64,000 nucleotides of DNA from Propionibacteriales bacterium. GTDB lineage: Bacteria; Actinomycetota; Actinomycetes; Propionibacteriales; Nocardioidaceae. Below, piece by piece: positions 1 through 8,341 of this stretch. Made by a program: the position numbers and the translations under genes. The notes under the pieces are model-generated. The model was not told where the DNA came from, ran no database searches, and saw only the letters and a program-made list of their open reading frames with translations. The DNA lies in contig JAPLCB010000010.1 in NCBI GenBank assembly GCA_026392455.1, positions 338,198-402,197 on the forward strand, in the 5' to 3' direction. Within the stretch, counting starts at the first letter, position 1; each line of letters opens with the position of its first letter.

Positions 1-657
1 CTCGACGTCGGGGAGCTCTTCGGTGTCGGGGAGAAGACCCGGGCCCGCTTGCGCAAGCTGGGTCTGCTCACCGTCGGTGACATCGCCGCGATCCCGCTCC
101 CGACGCTGAAGCAGATGGTGGGCCGGGCATCAGGCGAGCACCTGCACCAGCTCGCCTGGGCCACGGACCGCAGCACCGTGGCGCCCAGGTCCTCGCAGGA
201 CGATCCGGAGCGCAGCATGGGGGCGGAGGAGACGTTCTCCCGCGACAGCGAAGACCCCGATGTGATCAGTCGCGAGCTGCTCCGGCTGGCCGGCAAGGTC
301 ACCGCCCGGATGCGCCGCGCGGGCCTGGTGGGCAGGACGGTCGCCATCCGGGTCCGGTACAGCAACTTCGAGACCATCACCAGGTCACGAACTCTGGCTG
401 ATCCGACCGACGTGACCGCGGTCGTCCATGCCGAGGCCGGTGGCCTCTTCCGGGCGCTGGGCACCGGGCGTCCGATCCGGCTGGTCGGGGTCCGGGTCGA
501 GGGGCTCAGGCCGCGTACCGGCGTCGATCGTCAGCTCGCCCTGGGGGAGCGCGAGGCGGGCTGGTCGGAGGCGGACCGAGCCGTCGACCGCGCCGATCGC
601 CGGTTCGGGAGTGGTGCTGTGAAACCGGCGACCCTGCTCAACACCCACCGTCCGTGA
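1..657 (+). CDS. dinB: DNA polymerase IV (DinB), C-terminal part (5' end outside window)
   Basis: The reading frame is open from the first base and ends at TGA 655-657, so only the C-terminal 218 residues are present. The start of the visible part reads like the helix-hairpin-helix (thumb) segment of Y-family polymerases (VGEKTRARLRKLGLLTVGD). It is followed by the little-finger DNA-binding domain, with GAEETFSRD and VAIRVRYSNFETITRSRTL as landmarks. The catalytic palm lies upstream of the window. The family performs error-prone translesion synthesis. Family identity is secure, but which actinobacterial DinB paralogue this is cannot be told from the fragment. Confidence 0.88.
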   Translation, partial: LDVGELFGVGEKTRARLRKLGLLTVGDIAAIPLPTLKQMVGRASGEHLHQLAWATDRSTVAPRSSQDDPERSMGAEETFSRDSEDPDVISRELLRLAGKVTARMRRAGLVGRTVAIRVRYSNFETITRSRTLADPTDVTAVVHAEAGGLFRALGTGRPIRLVGVRVEGLRPRTGVDRQLALGEREAGWSEADRAVDRADRRFGSGAVKPATLLNTHRP

Positions 658-733
658 CCGACGGCAGCCGGGTCTGAGGTCCCTCATTCCTATGAATTCT
701 TCATCTCGGGTACCGCGTTGACCACTGCCTGCC

Positions 734-739
734 TAGACT
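734..739 (+). promoter_or_regulatory. candidate -10 element (TAGACT) for the DUF3040 gene
   Basis: TAGACT fits the actinobacterial TANNNT pattern. It lies about 40 bases before the GTG start, leaving room for the GGAGGA Shine-Dalgarno near 768. No convincing -35 is visible, so this is only a candidate. Confidence 0.3.
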
Positions 740-777
740 TGACGGAGTTGGTCGTCGCAAGTTCGTTGGAGGAAGCC

Positions 778-1263
778 GTGCCGCTCTCGGAAGAAGAGCT
801 TCGAGCGCTCGAGCAGATCGAGCGCGCCTACGCTGCGGAAGACCCCAAGTTCGTGTCGATGCTGCAGGGTCGGACCCTGCGCGGCAGTGTCCGCCTGAGG
901 TCGCTCGCGGCCGGCGTGGTGTTCCTGCTGGGCGTCGCGATCCTCCTCGGCGGTGTGATGGCGGAAGCCGGGACCGTCTCGGTCGTCCTGGGTGCCCTCG
1001 GCTTCGTGGTGATGCTCTGCTCGGCGATGGTCGGCCTCGCCGCCTGGCGTGGCCAGCAGGCTCCGGTTGAGGGTCAGCCCACGCCGGATGCTCTCTTCGA
1101 CTTCGACGACACTCCGCGACGCCTGCACTCGATCGATGGCGGACGGGCCTCCCGGCCCAAGCGTCCGACCAAGCCGCGACGTACCGCACGGCCCGCCAAG
1201 GGCGGCACCTTCATGCAGCGCATCGAGCAGCGCTGGCAGCGTCGTCGCGACCGCGGTTTCTGA
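778..1263 (+). CDS. DUF3040 membrane protein
   Basis: 161 residues. The N-terminus MPLSEEELRALEQIERAYAAE is typical of the actinobacterial DUF3040 family: a short acidic amphipathic helix followed by two adjacent membrane helices (about residues 43-85) and a basic Arg/Pro/Lys-rich cytoplasmic tail. GTG 778 is preferred over an in-frame TTG at 718 because GGAGGA lies just upstream and the family begins with this MPLSE motif. The function is unknown. In many actinobacteria the gene sits beside dinB and the dcw cluster, as here, which hints at an envelope role but does not prove it. Confidence 0.85.
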   Translation: MPLSEEELRALEQIERAYAAEDPKFVSMLQGRTLRGSVRLRSLAAGVVFLLGVAILLGGVMAEAGTVSVVLGALGFVVMLCSAMVGLAAWRGQQAPVEGQPTPDALFDFDDTPRRLHSIDGGRASRPKRPTKPRRTARPAKGGTFMQRIEQRWQRRRDRGF

Positions 1264-1293
1264 CCGCGAGCCTGGAACGCGGGTCCTGGCTTC

Positions 1294-3591
1294 CTAGCTC
1301 CGCACCAGTGAGGCCGGGAGTACCCGGGCCAGTCGTGCCCGGGTCGGTGCGACCGTCCCGGTCAACAGGCCGCTCCAGCGGCGGACGGTGCTCACGGCTG
1401 TGGCGTGGTCGTGGCTGGTGAGCTCGAAACCGTCCTGGTAGCGGGCCCGCTCGACCAGGGCTACCAGGAGCGCCAGGTCGTCGGCCCCTGACGGGGTGGC
1501 GGTGCCGGAACCCGCGTCGACGACGGCGCGCAGAACCTCGGCCACCATCCGCGGGGACCGGTCGTCGGGCCACGGCAGCGCCAGGTCGATCGCGGTCGCG
1601 CGGAGCTCGGCCCAGAGGGACTCGGCCGCAGCAACCGGATCAGGATCACGGCGCAGCCGCCGGTGTCGTTGCCGCACCCGCAGCACTCCGGGCGCGCCGA
1701 GGAGCAGCAGCAGGGCGGCACTGCCGGCGATGACCGACGCGACGATCGAGGCGGTCCCCGTCGGGCCGTCGGTGGTGCCCCGCGCTGCCTCGGGTGCCGC
1801 GGTCGACGGGTCCGAGGTCGGGCGGGTCGGGCTGCTGGTCGCGGTGCTCGGAGAGGGTGTCGGTGCAGGATCGCGGTCGAGGTCACGGGTCCACGTCGGT
1901 GCTGTTCCGGTCCGCGCACCCGGGGTGGGCTCGAACCTGACCCAGCCCGAACCGGCGAAGTAGATCTCCGGCCACGCGTGCAGGTCGTCGCTGGTGAAGC
2001 GGTAGGCGCCGTCGACCTTCTCGGACGGTGCCAGGAAACCGACCACCACCCGGGCCGGGATCCCGAGCGCGCGGGCCATCACCGCCATCGCCGCGGCGAA
2101 CTGCTCGCAGTAGCCGACCTTGTCCGTGGTGATGAAACGGGCCAGCTGGTCCAGGCCCCCACCGGGGGCGGGATCCAACGAGTAGGTGAAGCCTCCGTTC
2201 CTGCGGAACCAGTCTTGGAGAAGCACCGCCTTCGCGTGCTGGGTGGTCCCGGCAGCGGTGACCCGCTCGGCGATCTCCTTCACCGTCGGTGGCAGGGTCG
2301 GCAGCTTCGTCATCGCGGTGACCACGGCCGGTGGTGCCGGGCGGGCCGCAGCGAGGCCGGCAGCGCTGTAGGACGGTGCCACGGCGGTCAGCCGGTACGG
2401 GACCTCGGTCGGTGGTGGGTCGTCGATCGCCGCGATGTCACCGAAGCGCGGGTCGTAGCGCCAGTCGCCGGCGTCGACCTCGATCGTCCGGGTCAGCGAC
2501 GGGGTGGGCAGCCAGGTCGTCTCGAACGCGGCCGTGGTGCGCAGGTCCCACTCGGTCGGCCGCGCGCCGGTCAGGTTCACCCCGGCCGGGGCGGGCAACG
2601 GTCCGGAGGCGGCGTTGTCGGTCGCCAGGTCCCGCGGGGACGGCGTCCAGCTGTCGTCGACGAACGAGTCCAGAACGGTCAACCGCAGGTAGGACACGTC
2701 GCGCGACCTGGTCCGTACGTCGAGCAGCGGGAGGCGGTCGTTGCGCACCAGGTCGCGGCGCAGGTCGACCAACGGGTTGCTCAAGGTGACCCGGCCCTTG
2801 CCGCCGCCGTCCGGACCTGCGCCGAGACCGTCGTGGAAGAGACCGCTGGCCACCGGAACCCCGGGAGCAACGGCCAGGGCCAGTGCCGTGGCCGCGGTGC
2901 TGATCACCAGGGCCGGGGTGCCGAGCGCGAGGACCGACAGTCGTGCCGACCCCGAGGGCGCCGTTCCGGGTCTGCCGACGACAGGTCCCCAGGCTGTCGC
3001 GCGGTCGGCCTCGAGCACCGCGAGCAGGACGGCGAAGAGCAGTCCGGTCGCTACGTACACCGGGGCGGGCAGACCTTGGTCCAGGACGTTGATCGGAATG
3101 GCGACGGCGACCAGGGCCGGGATTCCCGCCCACGCCGGGAGGCGCAGGCCGCACGCGATCAGGTCGATCAGCAGCAGGATCAGCAGCGCACAGGCGATCA
3201 GGTAGACCGGGGCGTCGGTGTAGTTGCCGGGGACCGGAGCGGTGTACCGGTTGACGGCGTCGGAACCGTCGCGAACCTGGTTGATCACCTCGGCGACCCC
3301 ACCAGGGGTGGGGAGCCAGCCCCCGACGGCCCCGTCGGGGTTCTGGCGGTGGTGGAACCAGACCAGCAGGGTGACGATCTGGAGACCCAGGACCGCGTAC
3401 CAGCGCAGCGCCAGCACCCGTCCGGCCGTACCGACCCCCGCGACCAGCGCGGCCGCGACCAGCGCCGGTACGAGGTACTGGGCCGGCTCGGCGACCATGC
3501 CCTGCCACGAGCAGGCAGCCGACCAGCCGAAGGCCATCGCCGCGATTGCCGCCGCGGACTCGAACCCGGCCCGGTGGTCGCGGGCTCTCAC
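1294..3591 (-). CDS. transglutaminase-like membrane protein (TgpA family)
   Basis: 765 residues. The first ~230 residues are a block of hydrophobic helices. A periplasmic transglutaminase-like core follows, with the Cys in KVGYCEQFAAAMA, the His in DDLHAWPEIYF and the WVRFEPTPG strand, so a Cys-His-acid triad is plausible. A Ser/Thr/Pro linker, one more membrane helix and a cytoplasmic DUF4129-like tail complete it. The GTG start overlaps the TGA of the DUF58 gene (GTGA). The order moxR-DUF58-transglutaminase is a recurrent actinobacterial operon. The substrate is unknown; the family is thought to act on envelope or exported proteins. Confidence 0.88.
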   Translation of the reverse strand: MRARDHRAGFESAAAIAAMAFGWSAACSWQGMVAEPAQYLVPALVAAALVAGVGTAGRVLALRWYAVLGLQIVTLLVWFHHRQNPDGAVGGWLPTPGGVAEVINQVRDGSDAVNRYTAPVPGNYTDAPVYLIACALLILLLIDLIACGLRLPAWAGIPALVAVAIPINVLDQGLPAPVYVATGLLFAVLLAVLEADRATAWGPVVGRPGTAPSGSARLSVLALGTPALVISTAATALALAVAPGVPVASGLFHDGLGAGPDGGGKGRVTLSNPLVDLRRDLVRNDRLPLLDVRTRSRDVSYLRLTVLDSFVDDSWTPSPRDLATDNAASGPLPAPAGVNLTGARPTEWDLRTTAAFETTWLPTPSLTRTIEVDAGDWRYDPRFGDIAAIDDPPPTEVPYRLTAVAPSYSAAGLAAARPAPPAVVTAMTKLPTLPPTVKEIAERVTAAGTTQHAKAVLLQDWFRRNGGFTYSLDPAPGGGLDQLARFITTDKVGYCEQFAAAMAVMARALGIPARVVVGFLAPSEKVDGAYRFTSDDLHAWPEIYFAGSGWVRFEPTPGARTGTAPTWTRDLDRDPAPTPSPSTATSSPTRPTSDPSTAAPEAARGTTDGPTGTASIVASVIAGSAALLLLLGAPGVLRVRQRHRRLRRDPDPVAAAESLWAELRATAIDLALPWPDDRSPRMVAEVLRAVVDAGSGTATPSGADDLALLVALVERARYQDGFELTSHDHATAVSTVRRWSGLLTGTVAPTRARLARVLPASLVRS

Positions 3592-4847
3592 CGGCTCAGC
3601 TCCGTCCACGCAGCTGCCAGTGAACCGCCACGAGCCAGGTCGACCGCGCGCCACCCGCGGGCCCGGAGGAACGACGTGCTGCTGGTCGTGCCCAGGTCAC
3701 CGTCCCGCGGCGTCCAGGTGCGGACGTCGAGCGAGATCGCGTACGACGTCGTCCCCGGTGCGTGGGTGCGCAGCAGCGTGGAGCGGGCCTGGTCGTCGAG
3801 CTCGCCGAGGACTGCGACGAACAGGCCTCCGGCGCCGCCCTCGGTGTGGCGCGCCGGAGTGATCCTGGTCGAGGTGGTGGTCTTCATCCCAGCGAGGAAC
3901 TCCAGCATCGGACGAATCGGGTCCCCGCCGTCATCGGCCCGCGGTGCCGCCGCAGCATGGACGTGCTCGTTCCCGTCGGCGTCGACCAGGCGGACCCGGT
4001 AGCCGGCCCGGCTCAGGTGCGCTGCTACCGAGGCCGCCACGGTGACCGCGCGCTCCAGCGACGAGTCGGGGCCGCTGCCGCGGTGGGCCGTGCCCCGGTT
4101 GTCGACGAGCACCGTGCTGTGGGACTGCCAGGGGTGCTCCTCCTGACGCACCATCAGCTCGCCGGTCCGAGCGGTGCTGGGCCAGTGCACCCGACGGAGG
4201 TCGTCCCCCTGCCGGTAGTCCCGCACCGTCGAGTCCGCAGCGTGACCGGCGGTGAACGGTTGCGGGCGGTGCTCGCCGGTACCGGAACGTGCTCCGGTGA
4301 ACCCGGAGCCGGGGAGCGGTTCGGCCGCAGGAACGACCACCACCGGCAACCGCCGCGGGAACGTCCGGTAGGTCGAGAGCATCCCGAACGGGTCCGCGAC
4401 CCGGACCTGCAGCGGTCCGACCTCGTAGAGCCCGCGGACGTCCGCCTGGACCGAGTACCTGACGTGGCGGCTCCGGCCGGGGGCGAGCCACCCGATCAGG
4501 AAACGTGGCCGGTGGCCGAGCGCCCACGGCACCTGTTCCTCGAGCAGGAGCAGCCCGGTACGCCGACCGACGTTGCCGATGTCGAGCAGCACCGTGGTGG
4601 CCTGGCCGACCTCGATCACCGGGGACGCTGCGCGTCGCACCAGGCTGAGCCGCTGGCCGCTCCGGGCGGCGGCGACGGCGGTGACCAACGGGATCAGCAG
4701 GACCAGGGCGCCGATCCGGACCAGGTCGCGCTCGCCGAGGACGACCCCGCAGGCCGCCGAGGTCAGGCCGGCAGCGACGAACGCCCGGCCGCGGGCGGTG
4801 AAGGACCGCATCGCCGTCCGGAGCCCGCCGAACCAGGACTCGTCCAC
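3588..4847 (-). CDS. DUF58 domain protein
   Basis: 419 residues from GTG 4847; an ATG at 4811 is an alternative. Two N-terminal hydrophobic helices are followed by a beta-rich region and the DUF58 signature around DYRQGDDLRRVHWPSTARTG. The C-terminal half resembles a degenerate von Willebrand A fold. It lies between a MoxR AAA+ ATPase and a transglutaminase membrane protein in overlapping frames. MoxR/DUF58 pairs are believed to act in chaperoning or maturing membrane or exported complexes. The client is not known here. Confidence 0.88.
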   Translation of the reverse strand: MDESWFGGLRTAMRSFTARGRAFVAAGLTSAACGVVLGERDLVRIGALVLLIPLVTAVAAARSGQRLSLVRRAASPVIEVGQATTVLLDIGNVGRRTGLLLLEEQVPWALGHRPRFLIGWLAPGRSRHVRYSVQADVRGLYEVGPLQVRVADPFGMLSTYRTFPRRLPVVVVPAAEPLPGSGFTGARSGTGEHRPQPFTAGHAADSTVRDYRQGDDLRRVHWPSTARTGELMVRQEEHPWQSHSTVLVDNRGTAHRGSGPDSSLERAVTVAASVAAHLSRAGYRVRLVDADGNEHVHAAAAPRADDGGDPIRPMLEFLAGMKTTTSTRITPARHTEGGAGGLFVAVLGELDDQARSTLLRTHAPGTTSYAISLDVRTWTPRDGDLGTTSSTSFLRARGWRAVDLARGGSLAAAWTELSR

Positions 4848-4855
4848 CGTGGTGC

Positions 4856-5824
4856 TCAGCGCGGGATCGGGACGGTGGCCAGGATGCCAGCCAGGATCTC
4901 GGCCTGACCGCGGCCGCTCATGGTCGCCTCCACGGTCGGCACCAACCGGTGGGTCAGGACCGCCGGGGCGAGGGCGTGCAGGTCGTCGGGCAGGACGTAC
5001 TCCCGGCCGGACATCGCGGCCGAGGCCTTGGCGGCCCTGACCAGGTGCAGGGTGGCGCGGGGGGAGGCGCCCAGGTGCAGCTCTCGCGATTCCCGGGTCG
5101 CCGTGCTCAGGGCGACCGCGTACTGCTGGACGCTCTCGGAGACGTGAACCTCGGAGACCACCGAGATCAGCTTGCGGATCTCGCCCGCGTCGGTGACCGG
5201 TTCGAGGTCGTCCAGCGGGCTGGCGGTGGCACGGGCCGAGAGCATCGCGATCTCCGCGCTCATCACCGGGTAGCCCATCGACACCCGCGCAGTGAAACGG
5301 TCCCGCTGGGCTTCGGGAAGGGCGTAGGTGCCCTCCATCTCCAACGGGTTCTGGGTGGCGATCACCATGAACGGGGGATCGAGGGTGAAGGTCTGGGTGT
5401 CGACGGTGACCTGGCGTTCCTCCATGCACTCGAGCATGGCGGACTGGGTCTTGGGGGAGGCCCGGTTGATCTCGTCGCCGATCACGATGTTCGCGAAGAT
5501 GCCCCCCGGCCGGAACTCGAAGTTGCGTGACTCCGGGTTGTAGATCGAGACACCGGTGATGTCGGACGGCAACAGGTCCGGCGTGAACTGGATCCGACGC
5601 ACGGTGAGGTCGATCGAGCGGGCCAGGGCCTTGCTCAACATCGTCTTGCCCACGCCCGGCACGTCCTCGATCAGCAGGTGGCCCTCGGCGAGCAGGACGA
5701 CCAGGGCCGTTCGGGCCACCGCCGGCTTGCCCTCGATGACCTTCTCGATGTTCGCCTGCACCCGGTCCGTGACCGCCCGCAGTGCGTCCAGGTCGCTCGG
5801 CGACGCGTGCACTCGATCCTCCAT
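4856..5824 (-). CDS. MoxR family AAA+ ATPase
   Basis: 322 residues. Walker A is GVPGVGKTML, and the AAA+ landmarks IVIGDEINRASPKTQSAMLE (Walker B) and ATQNPLEMEGTYALPEAQ (sensor 1) are intact. The C-terminal lid ends in ILATVPIPR. ATG 5824 has AGGGG a few bases upstream. An in-frame extension further upstream would run through the mraZ promoter and is rejected. It is the first gene of the MoxR-DUF58-transglutaminase operon and is transcribed away from mraZ, so the 150-bp gap carries two divergent promoters. Confidence 0.9.
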   Translation of the reverse strand: MEDRVHASPSDLDALRAVTDRVQANIEKVIEGKPAVARTALVVLLAEGHLLIEDVPGVGKTMLSKALARSIDLTVRRIQFTPDLLPSDITGVSIYNPESRNFEFRPGGIFANIVIGDEINRASPKTQSAMLECMEERQVTVDTQTFTLDPPFMVIATQNPLEMEGTYALPEAQRDRFTARVSMGYPVMSAEIAMLSARATASPLDDLEPVTDAGEIRKLISVVSEVHVSESVQQYAVALSTATRESRELHLGASPRATLHLVRAAKASAAMSGREYVLPDDLHALAPAVLTHRLVPTVEATMSGRGQAEILAGILATVPIPR

Positions 5825-5880
5825 GCCCCTAGTCAACCTCACGGTCCCCGGGGCCCGAAAAGTCGAGGGCCCGAAATTCT

Positions 5881-5960
5881 GGCGAGAAAGGGAGGGAAAG
5901 GGAGCAAAGGTGGTTGACGGTGGGGGGATGTGGAGTAAAGTGGGGGAAAGTGGTGGAAGG
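5881..5960 (+). promoter_or_regulatory. MraZ operator: 10-bp-phased direct repeats over the mraZ promoter
   Basis: TGG recurs at exactly 5911, 5921, 5931, 5941 and 5951, one helical turn apart. Weaker GG-AAAG units at 5881, 5891 and 5901 keep the same phase. MraZ is known to bind TGGGN-type repeats with 5-base spacers (10-bp period) upstream of its own gene. A promoter lies inside the array: TTGACG at 5914-5919, a 16-bp spacer and TAAAGT at 5936-5941. Bound MraZ would therefore cover -35 to +1. Autorepression of the dcw cluster is the expected consequence. Confidence 0.75.
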
Positions 5961-5978
5961 GAAGGGTGAGGTGGCGCG

Positions 5979-6407
5979 ATGTTCTCCGGCACCTTCAAGC
6001 CCAAGCTCGACGACAAGGGCCGTCTCTTCCTCCCGGCGAAGTTCCGAGACGAGATGGGGAGTGGGCTGGTGATCACCCGAGGCCAGGAACGCTCCATCGA
6101 CGTCCGGACCAAGGCCGACTTCGACCAGTTCGCGACCAAGCTCCAGAACGCACCGCAGACCGACGCCCGGCTGCGGCACTACACCCGGATGCTGTTCGCG
6201 CTCGCGTCCGACCAGGTGCCCGACAAGCAGGGGCGGATCACGATCACCCCCGAGCTCCGCGAGTACGCCTCGGTCCAGCGGGACTGCGTCGTGATCGGCG
6301 TCTACAACCGGCTCGAGATCTGGGAGCCACAAGCCTGGGCCGACTACACGGCGGCTCAGGAGAGCGCGTTCTCCGACGTCGAGGACGAGATCTTCCCGGG
6401 GCTCTGA
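5979..6407 (+). CDS. mraZ: transcriptional regulator MraZ
   Basis: 142 residues, the usual MraZ length. It has two AbrB-like/SpoVT repeats: residues 1-55 with FKPKLDDKGRLFLPAKFRDE, and about 78-130 with QVPDKQGRITITPELREYA. Each carries the DxxGR loop that contacts DNA. MraZ forms rings of dimers and binds repeated boxes upstream of its own gene, which are present at 5911-5960. It is the first gene of the division and cell-wall cluster. ATG 5979 follows a purine-rich GGGTGAGG stretch. Confidence 0.95.
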   Translation: MFSGTFKPKLDDKGRLFLPAKFRDEMGSGLVITRGQERSIDVRTKADFDQFATKLQNAPQTDARLRHYTRMLFALASDQVPDKQGRITITPELREYASVQRDCVVIGVYNRLEIWEPQAWADYTAAQESAFSDVEDEIFPGL

Positions 6408-6603
6408 TCCCGGTCCCGCAGCACCGCAGCACCAACAACTCAACAACGGTGATCGCCCGACGAGGCTCGTGTCCGCTCCCTTCTCCGGTCGTCTGTCGCA
6501 CCTTCCCCGGTGACAGAAGGCCGCTTCCCGAGCAGTGAGCGGACCCGAACCTGGCCCGGCGATCACCACCCACACCACCAGTCAGCCATCAGGGGTCGAA
6601 ACC

Positions 6604-6753
6604 ATGAGCGCAGTTCGCGAAGCCGCGGTCGCACCGGTACGGCGCGTCCGGCACGGTGTCCGCGACGGCCTCGCGCTGATGGCCTTCTCGCTCGGCACGA
6701 GCATCCTGATCGGGCTGATGCTCACGGTTCTCGCCGGACTCGGGCAGCGCTGA
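6604..6753 (+). CDS. small single-pass membrane protein between mraZ and rsmH
   Basis: 49 residues. A basic N-terminal half ([10 protein letters not shown]) is followed by one hydrophobic helix (about residues 24-45, [18 protein letters not shown]). ATG 6604 has AGGGGT about 8 bases upstream. The stop lies five bases before the TTG of rsmH, so the two are probably co-translated. I do not recognise a named family. The position within dcw and the single-pass topology suggest a divisome or envelope-associated micropeptide, but that is inference from context only. Confidence 0.65.
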   Translation: MSAVREAAVAPVRRVRHGVRDGLALMAFSLGTSILIGLMLTVLAGLGQR

Positions 6754-6758
6754 TCGCG

Positions 6759-7742
6759 TTGAGCGCAGACCGTCCTTCGTCATCGGCTCCCCAGCACGTC
6801 CCCGTCCTGCTCGACCGCATCGTCGCGCTCCTGGAGCCGGCCCTGGCGGAGCCGGGAAGCGTGCTGGTCGATGCCACCTTGGGCCTCGGCGGACATGCCG
6901 AGGCAGTGCTGACCAGGTGCCCCGGGGCGCACGTCATCGGGATCGACCGCGACGTCCATGCCCTCGAGCTCGCCGGTGAACGCCTCGCCCCCTTCGCCGG
7001 ACGCACCACCCTGGTGCACGCGGTGTACGACGAGATCCCTGCGGTGCTCGCCGACCTCGGCCGCGGCCCGGTCCAGGGGATCCTGTTCGACCTCGGGGTG
7101 TCGTCGATGCAGCTCGACGTGGCCGCCCGCGGGTTCGCCTACGCCCAGGACGCACCCCTGGACATGCGGATGAACGACACCACCGGGCTCACCGCGGCCG
7201 ACGTGCTGAACACCTACGACGGCGCGGACCTCGCCCGGATCCTGCACTCCTACGGCGAGGAGAAGTTCGCCCGCAAGATCGCCCGCGCGATCGTCGCCGA
7301 ACGTGACCGGGAACCCTTCACCTCTTCGGCCCGCCTGGTCGAGCTGCTCTACGACGTGATCCCGGTGCCGGCCCGGCGTACCGGCGGGCACCCGGCCAAG
7401 CGCACCTTCCAGGCGCTGCGGATCGAGGTCAACGACGAGCTGGGGGTCCTGCGGCGGGCGATCCCGGCCGCGGTCGACTCGATCGCGGTCGGTGGCCGGG
7501 TCGTGGTGATGAGCTACCACTCGCTCGAGGACCGGATGGTCAAGCAGGTCTTCACCCGTCGTACGACGTCGACCGCGCCGGTCGACCTCCCGGTCGTCCC
7601 CGAGGAGCACCAGCCCGAGCTGAGGCTCATCACCCGGGGCAGCGAGAAGGCCTCCGACGCCGAGATCGCCGAGAACTCACGTGCCGCATCCGTCCGGGTG
7701 CGCGCTGTGGAACGGATCCGCACCCGAAGGGAAGCAGCATGA
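6759..7742 (+). CDS. rsmH: 16S rRNA (cytosine(1402)-N(4))-methyltransferase RsmH
   Basis: 327 residues from TTG 6759, giving [22 protein letters not shown]; families of this type begin just before the HVPVLL motif. The SAM-binding loop [14 protein letters not shown], the motif [14 protein letters not shown] and the C-terminal [13 protein letters not shown] are intact. The enzyme N4-methylates C1402 of 16S rRNA in the P site. It sits in the standard mraZ-rsmH-ftsL order. The stop overlaps the ftsL start (ATGA). Confidence 0.95.
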   Translation: MSADRPSSSAPQHVPVLLDRIVALLEPALAEPGSVLVDATLGLGGHAEAVLTRCPGAHVIGIDRDVHALELAGERLAPFAGRTTLVHAVYDEIPAVLADLGRGPVQGILFDLGVSSMQLDVAARGFAYAQDAPLDMRMNDTTGLTAADVLNTYDGADLARILHSYGEEKFARKIARAIVAERDREPFTSSARLVELLYDVIPVPARRTGGHPAKRTFQALRIEVNDELGVLRRAIPAAVDSIAVGGRVVVMSYHSLEDRMVKQVFTRRTTSTAPVDLPVVPEEHQPELRLITRGSEKASDAEIAENSRAASVRVRAVERIRTRREAA

Positions 7743-8341
7743 GTTCGATCCAGAGCGTCCGGGTCAGGTCCCAGCGCGGAGCCGCAGCGGCGGTCGAGCG
7801 GGCCCGGCTCAAGGTGGTCGCTCCCCGCCCGTCCTCGGCTCCCAGGGCGCCCTTCGCGGTCCTCGTCTTCGTCATCCTCGGGGTCGGCGTCGTCGGTCTG
7901 CTGATGTTCAACACCCAGATGCAGCAGGCTTCGATCCACGCCACCGCGCTCCAGGTGAAGGTGGACCGGCTCGAGGCGAAGAGCCAGGCGATGAACCTGG
8001 AGCTCGAGCGCAAGCGCGACCCCCAGCAGGTGGCCGAGGCTGCACGTCGGCTCGGCATGGTCGCTCCTCCGGTCCCGGCGATGGTGGACCTTGCCGACGG
8101 CACGGTGGTGGGAACGCCGACGGCGGCGACCGCCGCCGACGGGACCCAGGTCCGTCCTCCGAAGGCCCGGCTGCCGAAGGTCCTCAACCGCAAGCCGATC
8201 ATCCAGTTCGTCACCGCCAAGCCGCCGGCGGCGGCCACGACACAAACTGCGAGCGGCAACGGTGCTGCCTCCGCCACGAACGGCACCCGGGCGGGTACTA
8301 ATGAGACCCAGAACCAGCCCTCGCAGGGAGCCCCTCGTTGA
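7739..8341 (+). CDS. ftsL: cell division protein FtsL-like
   Basis: 200 residues. A basic cytoplasmic N-terminus of ~38 residues precedes one membrane helix (about 39-62, [18 protein letters not shown]). A leucine-rich coiled coil follows ([20 protein letters not shown]) and then a long Ala/Thr/Pro/Asn tail. Topology and position between rsmH and ftsI identify it; FtsL proteins are poorly conserved in sequence. In the divisome FtsL pairs with FtsB and FtsQ to activate FtsWI. The C-terminal tail is longer than in E. coli FtsL, as is usual in actinobacteria. Confidence 0.85.
   Translation: MSSIQSVRVRSQRGAAAAVERARLKVVAPRPSSAPRAPFAVLVFVILGVGVVGLLMFNTQMQQASIHATALQVKVDRLEAKSQAMNLELERKRDPQQVAEAARRLGMVAPPVPAMVDLADGTVVGTPTAATAADGTQVRPPKARLPKVLNRKPIIQFVTAKPPAAATTQTASGNGAASATNGTRAGTNETQNQPSQGAPR

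Noticed and set aside
1663..4002. A 779-codon plus-strand frame opposite the transglutaminase gene
   Set aside because: Antisense shadow with biased composition and no start signal.
5825..6139. N-terminal extension of the MoxR ATPase
   Set aside because: It would run through the MraZ operator and into mraZ in antisense. ATG 5824 has a ribosome-binding site.
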